NCBI RefSeq assembly: GCF_011043625.1
Contig: NZ_JAAKGT010000001.1
Location: 868,001 to 932,000, forward strand
Length of the DNA: 64,000 nt
Reading direction: 5' to 3'
From: Caulobacter sp. 602-2
Lineage (GTDB): Bacteria; Pseudomonadota; Alphaproteobacteria; Caulobacterales; Caulobacteraceae
Shown here: positions 37,480 to 45,407 of the stretch, one piece after another
Layout of the letters: every line of letters begins with the position of its first letter
Numbering within the stretch: the stretch's first letter is position 1
Notes under the pieces: generated by a model
What the model was told of the DNA's origin: nothing
Database searches by the model: none
What the model saw: only the letters and a program-made list of their open reading frames with translations
Translations under genes and position numbers: made by a program

Positions 37480-38094
37480 ATGAGCAGCGCGCCCAATCTT
37501 TCCCGCCTGGCCCAGTTCGTCGGAGACCTCGGCGCCCTGCTCGACCGCACGGGCGACGAGGCGCAGATCCTGCGCGAAGGCCAGGCCCTGCTGGCCGGCC
37601 TGATCGCTCAAGACGACTGGCTGCCGCCGGCCTACGCCGAGCCGAACCCGGCCCGCTACCAGCAGTACCTGCTGCATTGCGACAGCCGCGAGCGGTTCAG
37701 CGTGGTCAGCTTCGTCTGGGGCCCGGGCCAGGCCACGCCCGTGCACGACCACACGGTCTGGGGCCTGGTGGGCGTACTGCGCGGGGCCGAGCTGTCGCAG
37801 CCCTATCGCCGCGACGGACAGGCCCTGGTTCCCGACGGCCCGCTCCACCGGCTGGAACGCGGCCAGGTCGAGGCCGTCTCGCCGACGGTGGGCGACGTGC
37901 ACCAGGTCACCAACGCCTTCGACGACCAGGCCTCGATCAGCATCCACGTCTACGGGGCCAATATCGGCGCGGTCCGCCGCGCCACCTACGACGCCGAGGG
38001 ACGCGGGAAGCCCTTCGTCTCCGGCTACTCCAACGACACCCTCCCCAACCTGTGGGACCGGTCCCGGCCGGTCCCCGTCGAGGCCGCGCCATGA
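37480..38094 (+). CDS. Thiol dioxygenase cupin (cysteine/mercaptopropionate dioxygenase type)
   Basis: A 204-residue cupin with the three-histidine iron site of thiol dioxygenases: H89 and H91 in ATPVHDHTVWGLVGVL and H141 in SPTVGDVHQVTNAF. This HDHTxWG motif is characteristic of bacterial cysteine dioxygenase and 3-mercaptopropionate dioxygenase. It would oxidise the thiol of cysteine or a related thiol to a sulfinate with oxygen. The Cys-Tyr cross-link of mammalian enzymes is not expected. The gene starts four bases after the TonB receptor stop and overlaps the rhodanese gene by four bases. Which thiol is used cannot be told from sequence. Confidence 0.88.
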   Translation: MSSAPNLSRLAQFVGDLGALLDRTGDEAQILREGQALLAGLIAQDDWLPPAYAEPNPARYQQYLLHCDSRERFSVVSFVWGPGQATPVHDHTVWGLVGVLRGAELSQPYRRDGQALVPDGPLHRLERGQVEAVSPTVGDVHQVTNAFDDQASISIHVYGANIGAVRRATYDAEGRGKPFVSGYSNDTLPNLWDRSRPVPVEAAP

Positions 38095-39671
38095 CCTTGC
38101 CCGTCGTCACGCCCCGCGAGGTCCGCCAGGACCTGATCGCCCGCCGCGAGATCGCCCTTCTGGACCTGCGCGAGGAAGACCCCTTCGCCAAGGCTCACCC
38201 GCTGTTCGCCTCGCAACTGCCGCTCAGCCGGCTGGAGGTCGAGATCCTCGACCGCGTGCCGCGCAAGGAGACGCGGATCGTGCTGTACGACGACGGCGAA
38301 GGCCTGGTCTCGCCGGCCGGCAAGCGGCTGGCGGCGCTGGGCTACGGCAACGTCCGGGCGCTGGCGGGCGGCCTGCAGGGCTGGCGCGACGCCGGTTACG
38401 AGCTGTTCCAGGACGTGAACTCCTACAGCAAGGCGTTCGGCGAACTGGTCGAGGCGCGGCGGCACACCCCCTCCCTGCCCGCCCAGGAGGTGCAGGCCCG
38501 CATCGACGCCAAGGCCGATCAGGTGATCCTCGACGCCCGCCGGTTCGAGGAATACGCCACCATGAGCATCCCGGGCGGCGTCAGCACGCCGGGCGCGGAA
38601 CTGGTGCTGCGAGCACGCGAGTTGGCACCGGATCCCGCCACCACGATCATCGTCAACTGCGCGGGCCGCACCCGCAGCCTGATCGGCGCCCAGTCGCTGG
38701 TGAACGCCGGCGTGCCCAACCCGGTCTTCGCCCTGCGCAACGGCACCATCGGCTGGACCCTGGCCCAGCAGAGCCTGGAGACCGGCCAGAGCCGCAGGTT
38801 CCCCGACGTCTCCAACCAGACGCTGGAGGAGGCCCGCGCCAAGGCCCGCGACGTGGCCTATCGCGCCGGCGTGCGCCGCATCGACGCCGAGGGGCTGGCC
38901 GACCTCTCCACCGACCGCAAGCGCACGCTCTATCGCTTCGACGTGCGCACGCCCGACGAGTACGCCAATGGCCACCTGCCCGGCTTCCGCAGCGCGCCCG
39001 GCGGCCAGTTGGTGCAGGAGACCGACGTCTTCGCCCCTGTGCGCGGCGGCCGCATCGTGCTGGCCGACGAGCTGGGGCCGCGCGCCGACATGACCGCCTC
39101 GTGGCTGGCCCAGCTGGGCTGGGAGGTCTACGTGCTGGAAGGCGGCTTCGAGGGCGAGCTGGAGGTCGGCGCCTGGACGCCGGCCCAGCCGCCGCACCTG
39201 CCGGTGGTCGAGACTATCCTGCCGCGCGCCCTGTCCGAAGCCCTGGCCGATGAGGCGGTCGTAGTGCTGGACCTCGCCTCAAGCCCCGTCCATCGCAAGG
39301 GGCACGTGCCCGGCGCCTGGTTCGCCATCCGCGCCCAGCTGGCCGAAGCGCTGGAGCGGATCCCCGAAGACAAGCCGATCGTCCTGACCTCACCGGACGG
39401 GGTGCTGGCGCGCCTGGCCGCGCCGGAGCTGGAAGAGATCACCGACCGGCCCGTGCGCGTGCTCGACGGCGGGACCGCCGCCTGGATCGCCGCCGGCCGG
39501 GCGCTGGAGACGAGCCTCGCCCGCGCCGCCAGCGATCCGACCGACGTCTACAAGCGCCCCTACGAGGGCACTGACAACGCCGCCGAGGCCATGCAGGCCT
39601 ATCTCGACTGGGAGTTCGGCCTGGTCGACCAGCTGGCCCGCGACGGCAGCCACGGCTTCTTCGTGATCTGA
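38091..39671 (+). CDS. Four-domain rhodanese-like sulfurtransferase with one active cysteine
   Basis: A 526-residue cytoplasmic protein built of four rhodanese-like domains (about 8-105, 128-225, 265-375 and 390-485). Each domain has the fold signatures such as ALAGGLQGWRDAGYE, VYVLEGGFEGEL and VRVLDGGTAAWIAAG, but only domain 2 has the catalytic loop cysteine (IIVNCAGRTRSLIG, C190). In domain 1 the loop is LYDDGEG, in domain 3 ADELGPRA, and in domain 4 TSPDGV, all without cysteine. The active site Arg-Thr loop in domain 2 resembles thiosulfate or 3-mercaptopyruvate transferases. It follows the thiol dioxygenase gene by overlap (ATGA) and may move sulfane sulfur produced in the pathway. Such multi-domain versions with a single active site are known in other bacteria but are uncommon. 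Confidence 0.88.
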   Translation: MTLPVVTPREVRQDLIARREIALLDLREEDPFAKAHPLFASQLPLSRLEVEILDRVPRKETRIVLYDDGEGLVSPAGKRLAALGYGNVRALAGGLQGWRDAGYELFQDVNSYSKAFGELVEARRHTPSLPAQEVQARIDAKADQVILDARRFEEYATMSIPGGVSTPGAELVLRARELAPDPATTIIVNCAGRTRSLIGAQSLVNAGVPNPVFALRNGTIGWTLAQQSLETGQSRRFPDVSNQTLEEARAKARDVAYRAGVRRIDAEGLADLSTDRKRTLYRFDVRTPDEYANGHLPGFRSAPGGQLVQETDVFAPVRGGRIVLADELGPRADMTASWLAQLGWEVYVLEGGFEGELEVGAWTPAQPPHLPVVETILPRALSEALADEAVVVLDLASSPVHRKGHVPGAWFAIRAQLAEALERIPEDKPIVLTSPDGVLARLAAPELEEITDRPVRVLDGGTAAWIAAGRALETSLARAASDPTDVYKRPYEGTDNAAEAMQAYLDWEFGLVDQLARDGSHGFFVI

Positions 39672-39680
39672 GGCCCCGCC

Positions 39681-40328
39681 ATGACCCTCACCCTCTACAT
39701 CGCTCCCGGCAGTTCCTCGCTGGCCCCGCTCGTGGCCCTGGAGGAGATCGGCGTCGCCTACGAGGTGCGCCGGCTGGACCTGGCGGCCGGCGACCAGCGC
39801 AAGCCGGAGTACCTGCGGGTCAATCCCAAGGGCCGCATCCCCACCCTGCTGGTCGGCGAGGAGCCGGTCACCGAGGTGCTGGCGATCCTGACCTTCCTGG
39901 CCCACCGCTACCCGCACAGCGAGCTCCTACCGCTGCTGGAGCCGCTGAAGCTGGCCCACGCCTATGAGGTGATGAGCTGGTTCGCCAGCACGGTGCACGT
40001 GGCCTTCGCCCAGATCGCCCGGCCAGAGCGCTATGCCGACGACGAAGCGGTCAAGGCCGCGCTGGCCACGCCCGGCGAGGCCCGCTTCGCCCGCACCCTG
40101 GCGGACATCGAGCGCTTGGCCCAGGCGCCCGGCCCCTGGCTCCTGGGCGAGCATTTCAGCGCTGTCGACGCCTACGCCCTGGTGATCTGGCGCTGGGCCG
40201 AGCGCCGCCAGATCGACCTTTCGACCTATCCCGCCTGGAGCGCCAAGGCCGCCCGCGCCTTCGCCCGCCCGTCCGTCGTGCGCGCCCTGCGCAAGGAGAC
40301 GGCCCAGGCGCCGACCCACGCCCACTGA
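39681..40328 (+). CDS. Glutathione S-transferase family protein
   Basis: A 215-residue GST with the N-terminal thioredoxin-like domain (MTLTLYIAPGSSSLAPLVALEEIGVAYEV, the serine in GSSS being the likely glutathione-activating residue), the NPKGRIPTLL cis-proline loop, and a helical C-terminal domain with PWLLGEHFSAVDAYALVIWRW. It resembles the beta-class GSTs of proteobacteria. It lies nine bases after the rhodanese gene and 32 bases before ssuD. It may conjugate or deglutathionylate an intermediate, or handle a sulfur-glutathione adduct. Glutathione-dependent steps are known in sulfur oxidation (persulfide dioxygenase and rhodanese pathways), but none is proven here. Confidence 0.87.
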   Translation: MTLTLYIAPGSSSLAPLVALEEIGVAYEVRRLDLAAGDQRKPEYLRVNPKGRIPTLLVGEEPVTEVLAILTFLAHRYPHSELLPLLEPLKLAHAYEVMSWFASTVHVAFAQIARPERYADDEAVKAALATPGEARFARTLADIERLAQAPGPWLLGEHFSAVDAYALVIWRWAERRQIDLSTYPAWSAKAARAFARPSVVRALRKETAQAPTHAH

Positions 40329-40360
40329 CCCCTTTTCATCCGCACATCGAGGACCATCCC

Positions 40361-41455
40361 ATGAGCGTCGAATTCATCGGTATCATCCACACCCAGAACG
40401 TCTCGGAGATCCATCCGCCGGCCGGTCCGGTGATCGACGTCGACTATGTCGAGAAGATCGCCCGCGCCCATGACGAAGGCGGCTTCGATCGCGCCCTGGT
40501 GGCCTTCCACTCGACCGGCCCGGAAAGCCAGCTCGTGGTGGCGCATGCGGCTTCCGTCACGAAGAACCTGAAGTTCATGATCGCCCACCGCCCGGGCTTC
40601 ACCCAGCCGACCCTGGCGGCGCGCCAGCTGGCGACGCTGGATCACTTCACCGGCGGGCGCGTGGCCGTGCACATCATCACCGGCGGCTCGGACGAGGAAC
40701 TGGCCAAGGACGGCGACCACCTGACCAAGGACGAGCGCTACGCCCGCACCAGCGAGTATCTCGACATCGTCCGCGCCGAATGGACCAGCGAAAAGCCGTT
40801 CGACTACAAGGGGCAATACTATCAGGTCGACCAGGGTTTCGGCGCGGTGAAGCCCCTGCGCACGCCGCAGATCCCGGTCTATTTCGGCGGCTCGTCGGAC
40901 GCGGCGATCCCGGTGGCGGGCAAGCACGCCGACATCTTCGCCCTGTGGGGCGAGACCCAGGCCCAGGTGGCCGAGACCATCGCCCGGGTGCGCCACGCAG
41001 CCGTCAAGCACGGTCGGCAGGTGAAGTTCTCGCTGTCGCTGCGTCCGATCATCGCCGACACCGAGGAAGCCGCCTGGGCCCGCGCAGACGAGATCGTCGC
41101 TCGCGCCAAGGTCCTGCGCGAGGCCGCCGGCCTGCCGACCAGCGGCCATCGCCCGCCCAACGCAGGCTCGCAGCGCCTGCTGGACGCGGCCGCGCAGGGC
41201 TCGCGCCTGGACAAGCGCCTCTGGACCGGCGTGGCGGCGGTGACCGGCGCGGCCGGCAACTCCACGGGTCTGGTCGGCACGCCCCAGCAGGTGGCCGAGG
41301 CCCTGCTCGACTATTACGACCTGGGCGTGACGACCTTCCTGATCCGGGGCTTTGATCCGGTCGAGGACGCCGTCGCCTACGGCCGCGACCTGATCCCGCT
41401 GGTGCGCAGGCTGGTGGCCGAGCGCGAGGCCGCTCCGGCGGCCGCGGCGAGCTGA
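40361..41455 (+). CDS. ssuD: FMNH2-dependent alkanesulfonate monooxygenase
   Basis: A 364-residue SsuD-family LLM monooxygenase that converts an alkanesulfonate, oxygen and reduced FMN to an aldehyde and sulfite. Characteristic stretches are HRPGFTQPTLAARQLATLDHF, GRVAVHIITGGSDEELAKDG and ERYARTSEYLDIVR; the ending EEAWARADEIV and GVTTFLIRGFDPVEDA are also typical. It is a separate family from the NtaA-type enzyme at 17011-18345. The flavin reductase gene follows after four bases, so the two components are encoded together. Its exact chain-length preference is unknown. Confidence 0.93.
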   Translation: MSVEFIGIIHTQNVSEIHPPAGPVIDVDYVEKIARAHDEGGFDRALVAFHSTGPESQLVVAHAASVTKNLKFMIAHRPGFTQPTLAARQLATLDHFTGGRVAVHIITGGSDEELAKDGDHLTKDERYARTSEYLDIVRAEWTSEKPFDYKGQYYQVDQGFGAVKPLRTPQIPVYFGGSSDAAIPVAGKHADIFALWGETQAQVAETIARVRHAAVKHGRQVKFSLSLRPIIADTEEAAWARADEIVARAKVLREAAGLPTSGHRPPNAGSQRLLDAAAQGSRLDKRLWTGVAAVTGAAGNSTGLVGTPQQVAEALLDYYDLGVTTFLIRGFDPVEDAVAYGRDLIPLVRRLVAEREAAPAAAAS

Positions 41456-41459
41456 CGCC

Positions 41460-41963
41460 ATGGCCCCGTACGACGCCGGCTCGCCGGCGCAGGCGCCCGA
41501 GATCGACTTCCGCGACGTGCTGGCCCACCTGGCGAGCGGCGTCGCGATCATCGCCTGCTGGGACGGCGAGGCGCCGCGCGGCCTGCTGGTCAGCTCGATC
41601 ACCGGCCTCTCGGTCGCCCCGCCCCGCTTCCTGTTCTGCGTGCGCAGGGAGGCGGGGTGCCACGATGCGCTGCTGCGACGCCCCGACCTGTCGGTGGCGC
41701 TGCTGGGCGCGGCCGACGAGGAGGAAGCTCTGCGCTTCGCCTCCGGCTCGCGGGCCCACGAGCGGTTCGATCCGGGCCGCTGGCGACTGCGCCGGCCGAC
41801 CCCGCCGGTGTTCGCCGGCGGCGTGGCCCGGGCGGTGTGCCGGGTGGACGCCGTGGTCGACGCCGGCGGCCACTCGATCTTCATCGTCGAGGCCGAGCAC
41901 GTGGGCTTCTCGCCCGGGCCGGCGCTGGTGGCCTGGAACCGGGGCCTGACGGCGGTGGGGTGA
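41460..41963 (+). CDS. Flavin reductase (FMN reductase domain protein)
   Basis: A 167-residue protein of the flavin-reductase-like domain family (HpaC type) that supplies FMNH2 to monooxygenases. The domain runs over nearly its whole length: FRDVLAHLASGVAIIACWDG, GLLVSSITGLSVAPPRFLFCVRRE and FIVEAEHVGFSPGPALVAWNRG. It is the last gene of the 12-gene rightward operon, four bases after ssuD, and is the natural reductase for SsuD, the NtaA-type enzyme and the SfnB-like enzyme. It is not of the SsuE (flavodoxin-like) type found in E. coli, so reductase replacement has occurred here. Assignment is by pattern and context. Confidence 0.85.
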   Translation: MAPYDAGSPAQAPEIDFRDVLAHLASGVAIIACWDGEAPRGLLVSSITGLSVAPPRFLFCVRREAGCHDALLRRPDLSVALLGAADEEEALRFASGSRAHERFDPGRWRLRRPTPPVFAGGVARAVCRVDAVVDAGGHSIFIVEAEHVGFSPGPALVAWNRGLTAVG

Positions 41964-41988
41964 CCCCCTCCGGCCCGATCATCGAGAT

Positions 41989-42110
41989 GCTCCCCCTGAA
42001 GGGGGAGCTGTCGCGGAGCGACTGAGGGGGAAGTGCTGGCGGGGACGCCGACCTCTTCAGTCACTTCCCCCTCCGGCCCTTCGGGCCACCTCCCCCTTCA
42101 GGGGGAGGGT
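41989..42110. repeat. Structured intergenic repeat, copy 2
   Basis: Same organisation and orientation as 19423-19557: it starts with the 20-base palindrome GCTCCCCCTGAAGGGGGAGC, has an inner GAGGGGGA / TCCCCCTC pair, then a GGCCC/GGGCC stem and the closing CTCCCCCTTCAGGGGGAG. The spacer between the inner arms differs from copy 1. It lies between the end of the sulfur operon (41963) and the convergent ribH (stop at 42113). It probably acts as a bidirectional terminator and is a dispersed element. Confidence 0.85.
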
Positions 42111-42112
42111 CT

Positions 42113-42565
42113 TCAAGCCACCGCCCGGATCCTCCGCAGCGCCGCGACCGCCCCCAGACACGCCGCGGCGGCTTCGCGGCCCTTGTTGGCGGCGTCGTCG
42201 CGGCTGCGGACGAGGGCCTGGTCGTCGTCATAGGTGGTGAGCACACCGAAGGTGATCGGGGTCTCGGTGGAGAGGCCCGCCTGCATCAGGCCGACGCTGG
42301 CCGAAAGGCTGATGAACTCGAAGTGGGCGGTGTCGCCCTTGATCACGCAGCCCAGGCAGACGACGCCGTCGTAGCGGCCAGTGCGGACCAGCGCCTGGGC
42401 CAGCAGCGGCAGCTCGAAGGCGCCCGGCGCGTCGATCAGGTCGCCCTCGGCCACCGGCGCGCCGCCTTCCTGCAGTTCGGCGAGGGCGCCGCGCAGCAGG
42501 CCGCCGGTGACCTCGGGGTTGAAGCCGCTGACGACGACAGCGATGCGGGGAGCAGAATGGGTCAT
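42113..42565 (-). CDS. ribH: 6,7-dimethyl-8-ribityllumazine synthase
   Basis: A 150-residue lumazine synthase, which joins the ribityl-pyrimidine and the four-carbon unit from RibB to make the direct precursor of riboflavin. Family stretches are IAVVVSGFNPEVTGGLLRGA, DLIDAPGAFELPLLAQALV, VVCLGCVIKGDTAHFEFIS and PITFGVLTTYDDDQAL. The motif CVIKGDTAHFE is the active-site region. Length is normal. It is the last gene of the ribD-ribE-ribBA-ribH operon, 14 bases after ribBA. It converges with the end of the organosulfur operon across repeat copy 2. Confidence 0.95.
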   Translation of the reverse strand: MTHSAPRIAVVVSGFNPEVTGGLLRGALAELQEGGAPVAEGDLIDAPGAFELPLLAQALVRTGRYDGVVCLGCVIKGDTAHFEFISLSASVGLMQAGLSTETPITFGVLTTYDDDQALVRSRDDAANKGREAAAACLGAVAALRRIRAVA

Positions 42566-42579
42566 GGAAGGGGTCCGGG

Positions 42580-43770
42580 TCAGGAGGCGCGAGCCAGGCC
42601 GTGGCCCAGCTTGTCGCGCTTGGCGGCGAGATAGGCGGCGTTGTGCGGGGTGACGGGCGCCAGCAGCGGAACCTGCTCGACCACCGTGATCCCGCCGACG
42701 CGCAGGGCGGCGGCCTTGCGCGGGTTGTTGCTGAGCAGGCGCAGGCGATCGACGCCCAGACTCCTCAGCATGGCGACGGCGGCGGCGTAGTCGCGCGGAT
42801 CGTCGGCAAAACCCAGGGCGTGGTTGGCCTCGACGGTGTCGAGCCCCCCGTCCTGCAGAGCGTAGGCGGCGATCTTGTTGGCGAGGCCAAGGCCCCTGCC
42901 CTCATGGCCGCGCAGATAGACCAGCGCCCCGCCCTCCTCGCCGATGCGGCGCATGGAGGCCTGCAACTGGGCGCCGCAGTCGCAGCGCTGGGAGCCGAGG
43001 GCGTCGCCTGTCAGGCATTCGGAATGCACCCGCACCAGCGGCGCCTCGCCCAGCGGCCCGTTCAGCAGCACGAGATGCTCGACGCCGCCCGTCCGATCGC
43101 GGAAAGCGCGGACCTCGAACCGGCCGCCATGGGCCGACGGCAGATGCGCCGCGGCGACCGGCTCGACCGTCTCCCCGCGCAGATGCTCGACCAGTTCGGC
43201 GATGGTCAGGATCGGCAGGTCATGACGGGCGCCGAAGACCTCAAGGTCGTCGCGGCGGGCCATGGTCCCGTCGTCGTTCATCACCTCGCAGATGACCGCG
43301 GCGGGAGTCAGGCCGGCCAGCCGCATCAGCTCGACCGAAGCCTCGGTGTGGCCCGCGCGGGCGAGCACGCCGCCGGGCACGGCCCGCAGCGGGAAGACGT
43401 GGCCGGGCGAGACGATATCGGCGGGCTTTGCGCCCGGCGCGACGGCGGCCTGGATGGTCAGCGCCCGGTCGAAGGCCGAGATGCCGGTGTCGACGCCGAC
43501 CGCCGCCTCGATCGAGACGGTGAAGGCGGTGCTGCGCCGGGTCCTGTTGTCGGCGACCATCGGCGGCAGGCCCAGGCGGTCGACGGCGTCCGGCTCCATG
43601 GCCAGGCAGATCAGGCCGCTGGCCGCCTTGGCCATGAAGGCGATGGCGGGGGCGTCGGCGAACTGGGCGCCGAGCACCAGATCGCCCTCGTTCTCGCGGT
43701 CCTCGTCGTCGACGAGGATGATCATGCCGCCGGCCTTCAGGCGTTCGAGGGCGTCAGATAGGCGTGACAT
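42580..43770 (-). CDS. ribBA: Bifunctional DHBP synthase / GTP cyclohydrolase II
   Basis: A 396-residue fusion of RibB (3,4-dihydroxy-2-butanone-4-phosphate synthase) and RibA (GTP cyclohydrolase II). The RibB half has the start DALERLKAGGMIILVDDEDRENEGD and RAGHTEASVELMRLAG. The RibA half has the zinc motif SECLTGDALGSQRCDCGAQL, YLRGHEGRGLGLANK and LLSNNPRKAAAL. The start at 43770 (MSRLSDALE) is chosen over longer frames, which are shadows; it overlaps the ribE stop (43737) by 34 bases. Both active centres look intact, so it should supply both precursors for riboflavin. Confidence 0.95.
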   Translation of the reverse strand: MSRLSDALERLKAGGMIILVDDEDRENEGDLVLGAQFADAPAIAFMAKAASGLICLAMEPDAVDRLGLPPMVADNRTRRSTAFTVSIEAAVGVDTGISAFDRALTIQAAVAPGAKPADIVSPGHVFPLRAVPGGVLARAGHTEASVELMRLAGLTPAAVICEVMNDDGTMARRDDLEVFGARHDLPILTIAELVEHLRGETVEPVAAAHLPSAHGGRFEVRAFRDRTGGVEHLVLLNGPLGEAPLVRVHSECLTGDALGSQRCDCGAQLQASMRRIGEEGGALVYLRGHEGRGLGLANKIAAYALQDGGLDTVEANHALGFADDPRDYAAAVAMLRSLGVDRLRLLSNNPRKAAALRVGGITVVEQVPLLAPVTPHNAAYLAAKRDKLGHGLARAS

Positions 43771-44360
43771 AGCCGCTCCACGTATTTGGCCAGCACGTCG
43801 ACCTCGACATTGATCGGGGCGCCGAGCGCGGCGTGCTGCAGGTTGGTGTGGGTCCAGGTGTGGGGGATGATCGTGATCCCGACCGCAAAGCGCCCCTCGG
43901 CGTCGGCCGGGCCGACGTGGTTGAGGGTCAGGCTGATCCCGTCGAGGGCGATCGAGCCCTTCTCGACGCAGAAGGCGCGCAGGGCGCCCGGCAGGCTCAG
44001 GGTCAGGCGGCGCGAGCCGCCGTCGTCGACGGCTTCGGAAAGGCGCGCGACGCCGTCGACATGGCCCTGCACGAGATGGCCCGACAGGCGGGTCGACAGG
44101 GTGACTGCCCTTTCGAGGTTGAGCACCGTTCCGACGCCGGCCGCGCCCAGGCTGGTGCGGGCCAGGGTCTCGGGACTGACGAAGAAGTCGGCCCCGCCGC
44201 CAGGATCGTGGCGCACGACGGTCAGGCAGACGCCATTGACCGCGACGCTCTCGCCCAGCGCCAGGTCGGGAAAGCCGGTGGCCAGCGACAGGCGCAGCGC
44301 GCCGTCCTCGGGGGCCACGGCGACGACCTCGCCCAGGGTTTCGATGATGCCGGAGAACAT
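43737..44360 (-). CDS. ribE: Riboflavin synthase, alpha subunit
   Basis: A 207-residue protein with the expected two lumazine-binding domains. The N-terminus MFSGIIETLGEVVAV is the classical start; LALGESVAVNGVCLTVV in the first repeat and the second repeat's GSIALDGISLTLNHVG correspond to the ligand-binding loops. It catalyses the dismutation of two lumazines to riboflavin. It lies nine bases after ribD and overlaps ribBA by 34 bases. Length is normal (about 200). Confidence 0.94.
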   Translation of the reverse strand: MFSGIIETLGEVVAVAPEDGALRLSLATGFPDLALGESVAVNGVCLTVVRHDPGGGADFFVSPETLARTSLGAAGVGTVLNLERAVTLSTRLSGHLVQGHVDGVARLSEAVDDGGSRRLTLSLPGALRAFCVEKGSIALDGISLTLNHVGPADAEGRFAVGITIIPHTWTHTNLQHAALGAPINVEVDVLAKYVERLCHAYLTPSNA

Positions 44361-44369
44361 GGGGCTCCT

Positions 44370-45332
44370 TCAGGCGGCCTTTGCGCGCGGGACGATCTCG
44401 ACGGTGTCGGGATCGCCGGCGCGGGCGGCCTTGGTGATGACGACGCGCTCGTCCCAGAGGTTGGCGGCGAGGAAGGCGGCCGACAGGGTCGGACCGGCCT
44501 CGACCAGCGCCTCCAGCGCGCCGCCTTCGGCCAGGTCGGCCAGCAGCGCGGGGATGTCGGCGTGGAGGGAGGGGTCGAGGCCGCGCTCGCGGGCGGCGGC
44601 CAGATAGGCGGCGGGCGTGCGGCCGCGGCGGTCGAGGATGGCCAGGCGGCGCGGCGCGCGGCGGGGATCGGCCACGCGGCGGACGGTCAGCAGCGGGGCG
44701 TCGGCCAGGATCGTGCCCGAGCCGGTGATCACCGCGTCGGCGCGGCGGCGCAGGGCGTGGGCGAGATCCAGCGAAGCCTCCGAGGTGAAGGTCCGCTCGC
44801 CCGGTGGCGGGATCATCGAACCATCGGCGGTGAAGGCCTGCTTGATGGTCAGCCACGGACGGCCTTGCGTGGCGCGCATGGCGAAGGGGGCGATCAGGCG
44901 GGCGCTCTCGGCAGCCAGGGGACCGACGACGAAGGCGACGTCCAGGCCGGCGGCGGACAGGCGCTGCGCCCCGCCGCCCTCGACGGCGGGGTTGGGATCG
45001 CGGGCGCCGATCCAGACGGCGCGCGCGGGACCGGCCAGGATCGCCTGGCTGCACGGCGGCGTGCGGCCATGGTGGTTGCAGGGCTCCAGGGTGACGACCA
45101 GGGTGTGGACCGCATCCCAGCGGTCGCGGCAGGCGGCCAGGGCGGCGGCCTCGGCGTGCGGCAGGCCAGCGCCCTGGTGAGCCTCCACCGCCAAAACGGA
45201 GCCGTCGGCGGCCAGCACGGCGCAGCCCACCGGCGGGTTGGGCGCGGTGGCGCCGGCCAGGGCGCGGGCGGCTTCAAGGGCCAGGCGGAAGGCCTGGGCG
45301 ATGGCCGGTGGTGGAGGCGAAAGAGCCGTCAT
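44370..45332 (-). CDS. ribD: Bifunctional pyrimidine deaminase / reductase RibD
   Basis: A 320-residue RibD. The deaminase half has APNPPVGCAVLAADGSVLAV, LPHAEAAALAACRDRW and the zinc motif LEPCNHHGRTPPC. The reductase half has QAFTADGSMIPPPGERTFTS, ADAVITGSGTILADAPLLTVR and a short C-terminal portion. It is the first gene of the rib operon. No FMN riboswitch is visible: the gap to the divergent regulator gene is only about 75 bases. The reductase half is a little shorter than in E. coli (367 residues in total), but the core motifs are present. Confidence 0.93.
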   Translation of the reverse strand: MTALSPPPPAIAQAFRLALEAARALAGATAPNPPVGCAVLAADGSVLAVEAHQGAGLPHAEAAALAACRDRWDAVHTLVVTLEPCNHHGRTPPCSQAILAGPARAVWIGARDPNPAVEGGGAQRLSAAGLDVAFVVGPLAAESARLIAPFAMRATQGRPWLTIKQAFTADGSMIPPPGERTFTSEASLDLAHALRRRADAVITGSGTILADAPLLTVRRVADPRRAPRRLAILDRRGRTPAAYLAAARERGLDPSLHADIPALLADLAEGGALEALVEAGPTLSAAFLAANLWDERVVITKAARAGDPDTVEIVPRAKAA

Positions 45333-45407
45333 GCCAAGCAGTTAGGCCGTGCTTCTCACCCTCGCCAAGCGTTGGTCGCTTTTCGAAACTCTTACATGTT
45401 AGAGGCC
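45333..45407. promoter_or_regulatory. Divergent promoter between ribD and the GntR regulator, with a dyad
   Basis: Only 75 bases separate the two starts. A near-perfect twelve-base palindrome CTTACATGTTAG (45391-45402) lies at its right end, close to the GntR start. It is a candidate operator for the GntR regulator itself, which would allow the regulator to control both the rib operon and its own expression. The region is far too short for a riboswitch. Confidence 0.45.

Noticed and set aside
42113..45332. Broken or partial rib genes, as might be expected of a redundant copy
   Set aside because: All four genes keep their metal and active-site motifs and normal lengths.
45333..45407. FMN riboswitch upstream of ribD
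   Set aside because: The gap is only 75 bases and shows none of the paired conserved blocks of an RFN element, which needs well over 100 bases.
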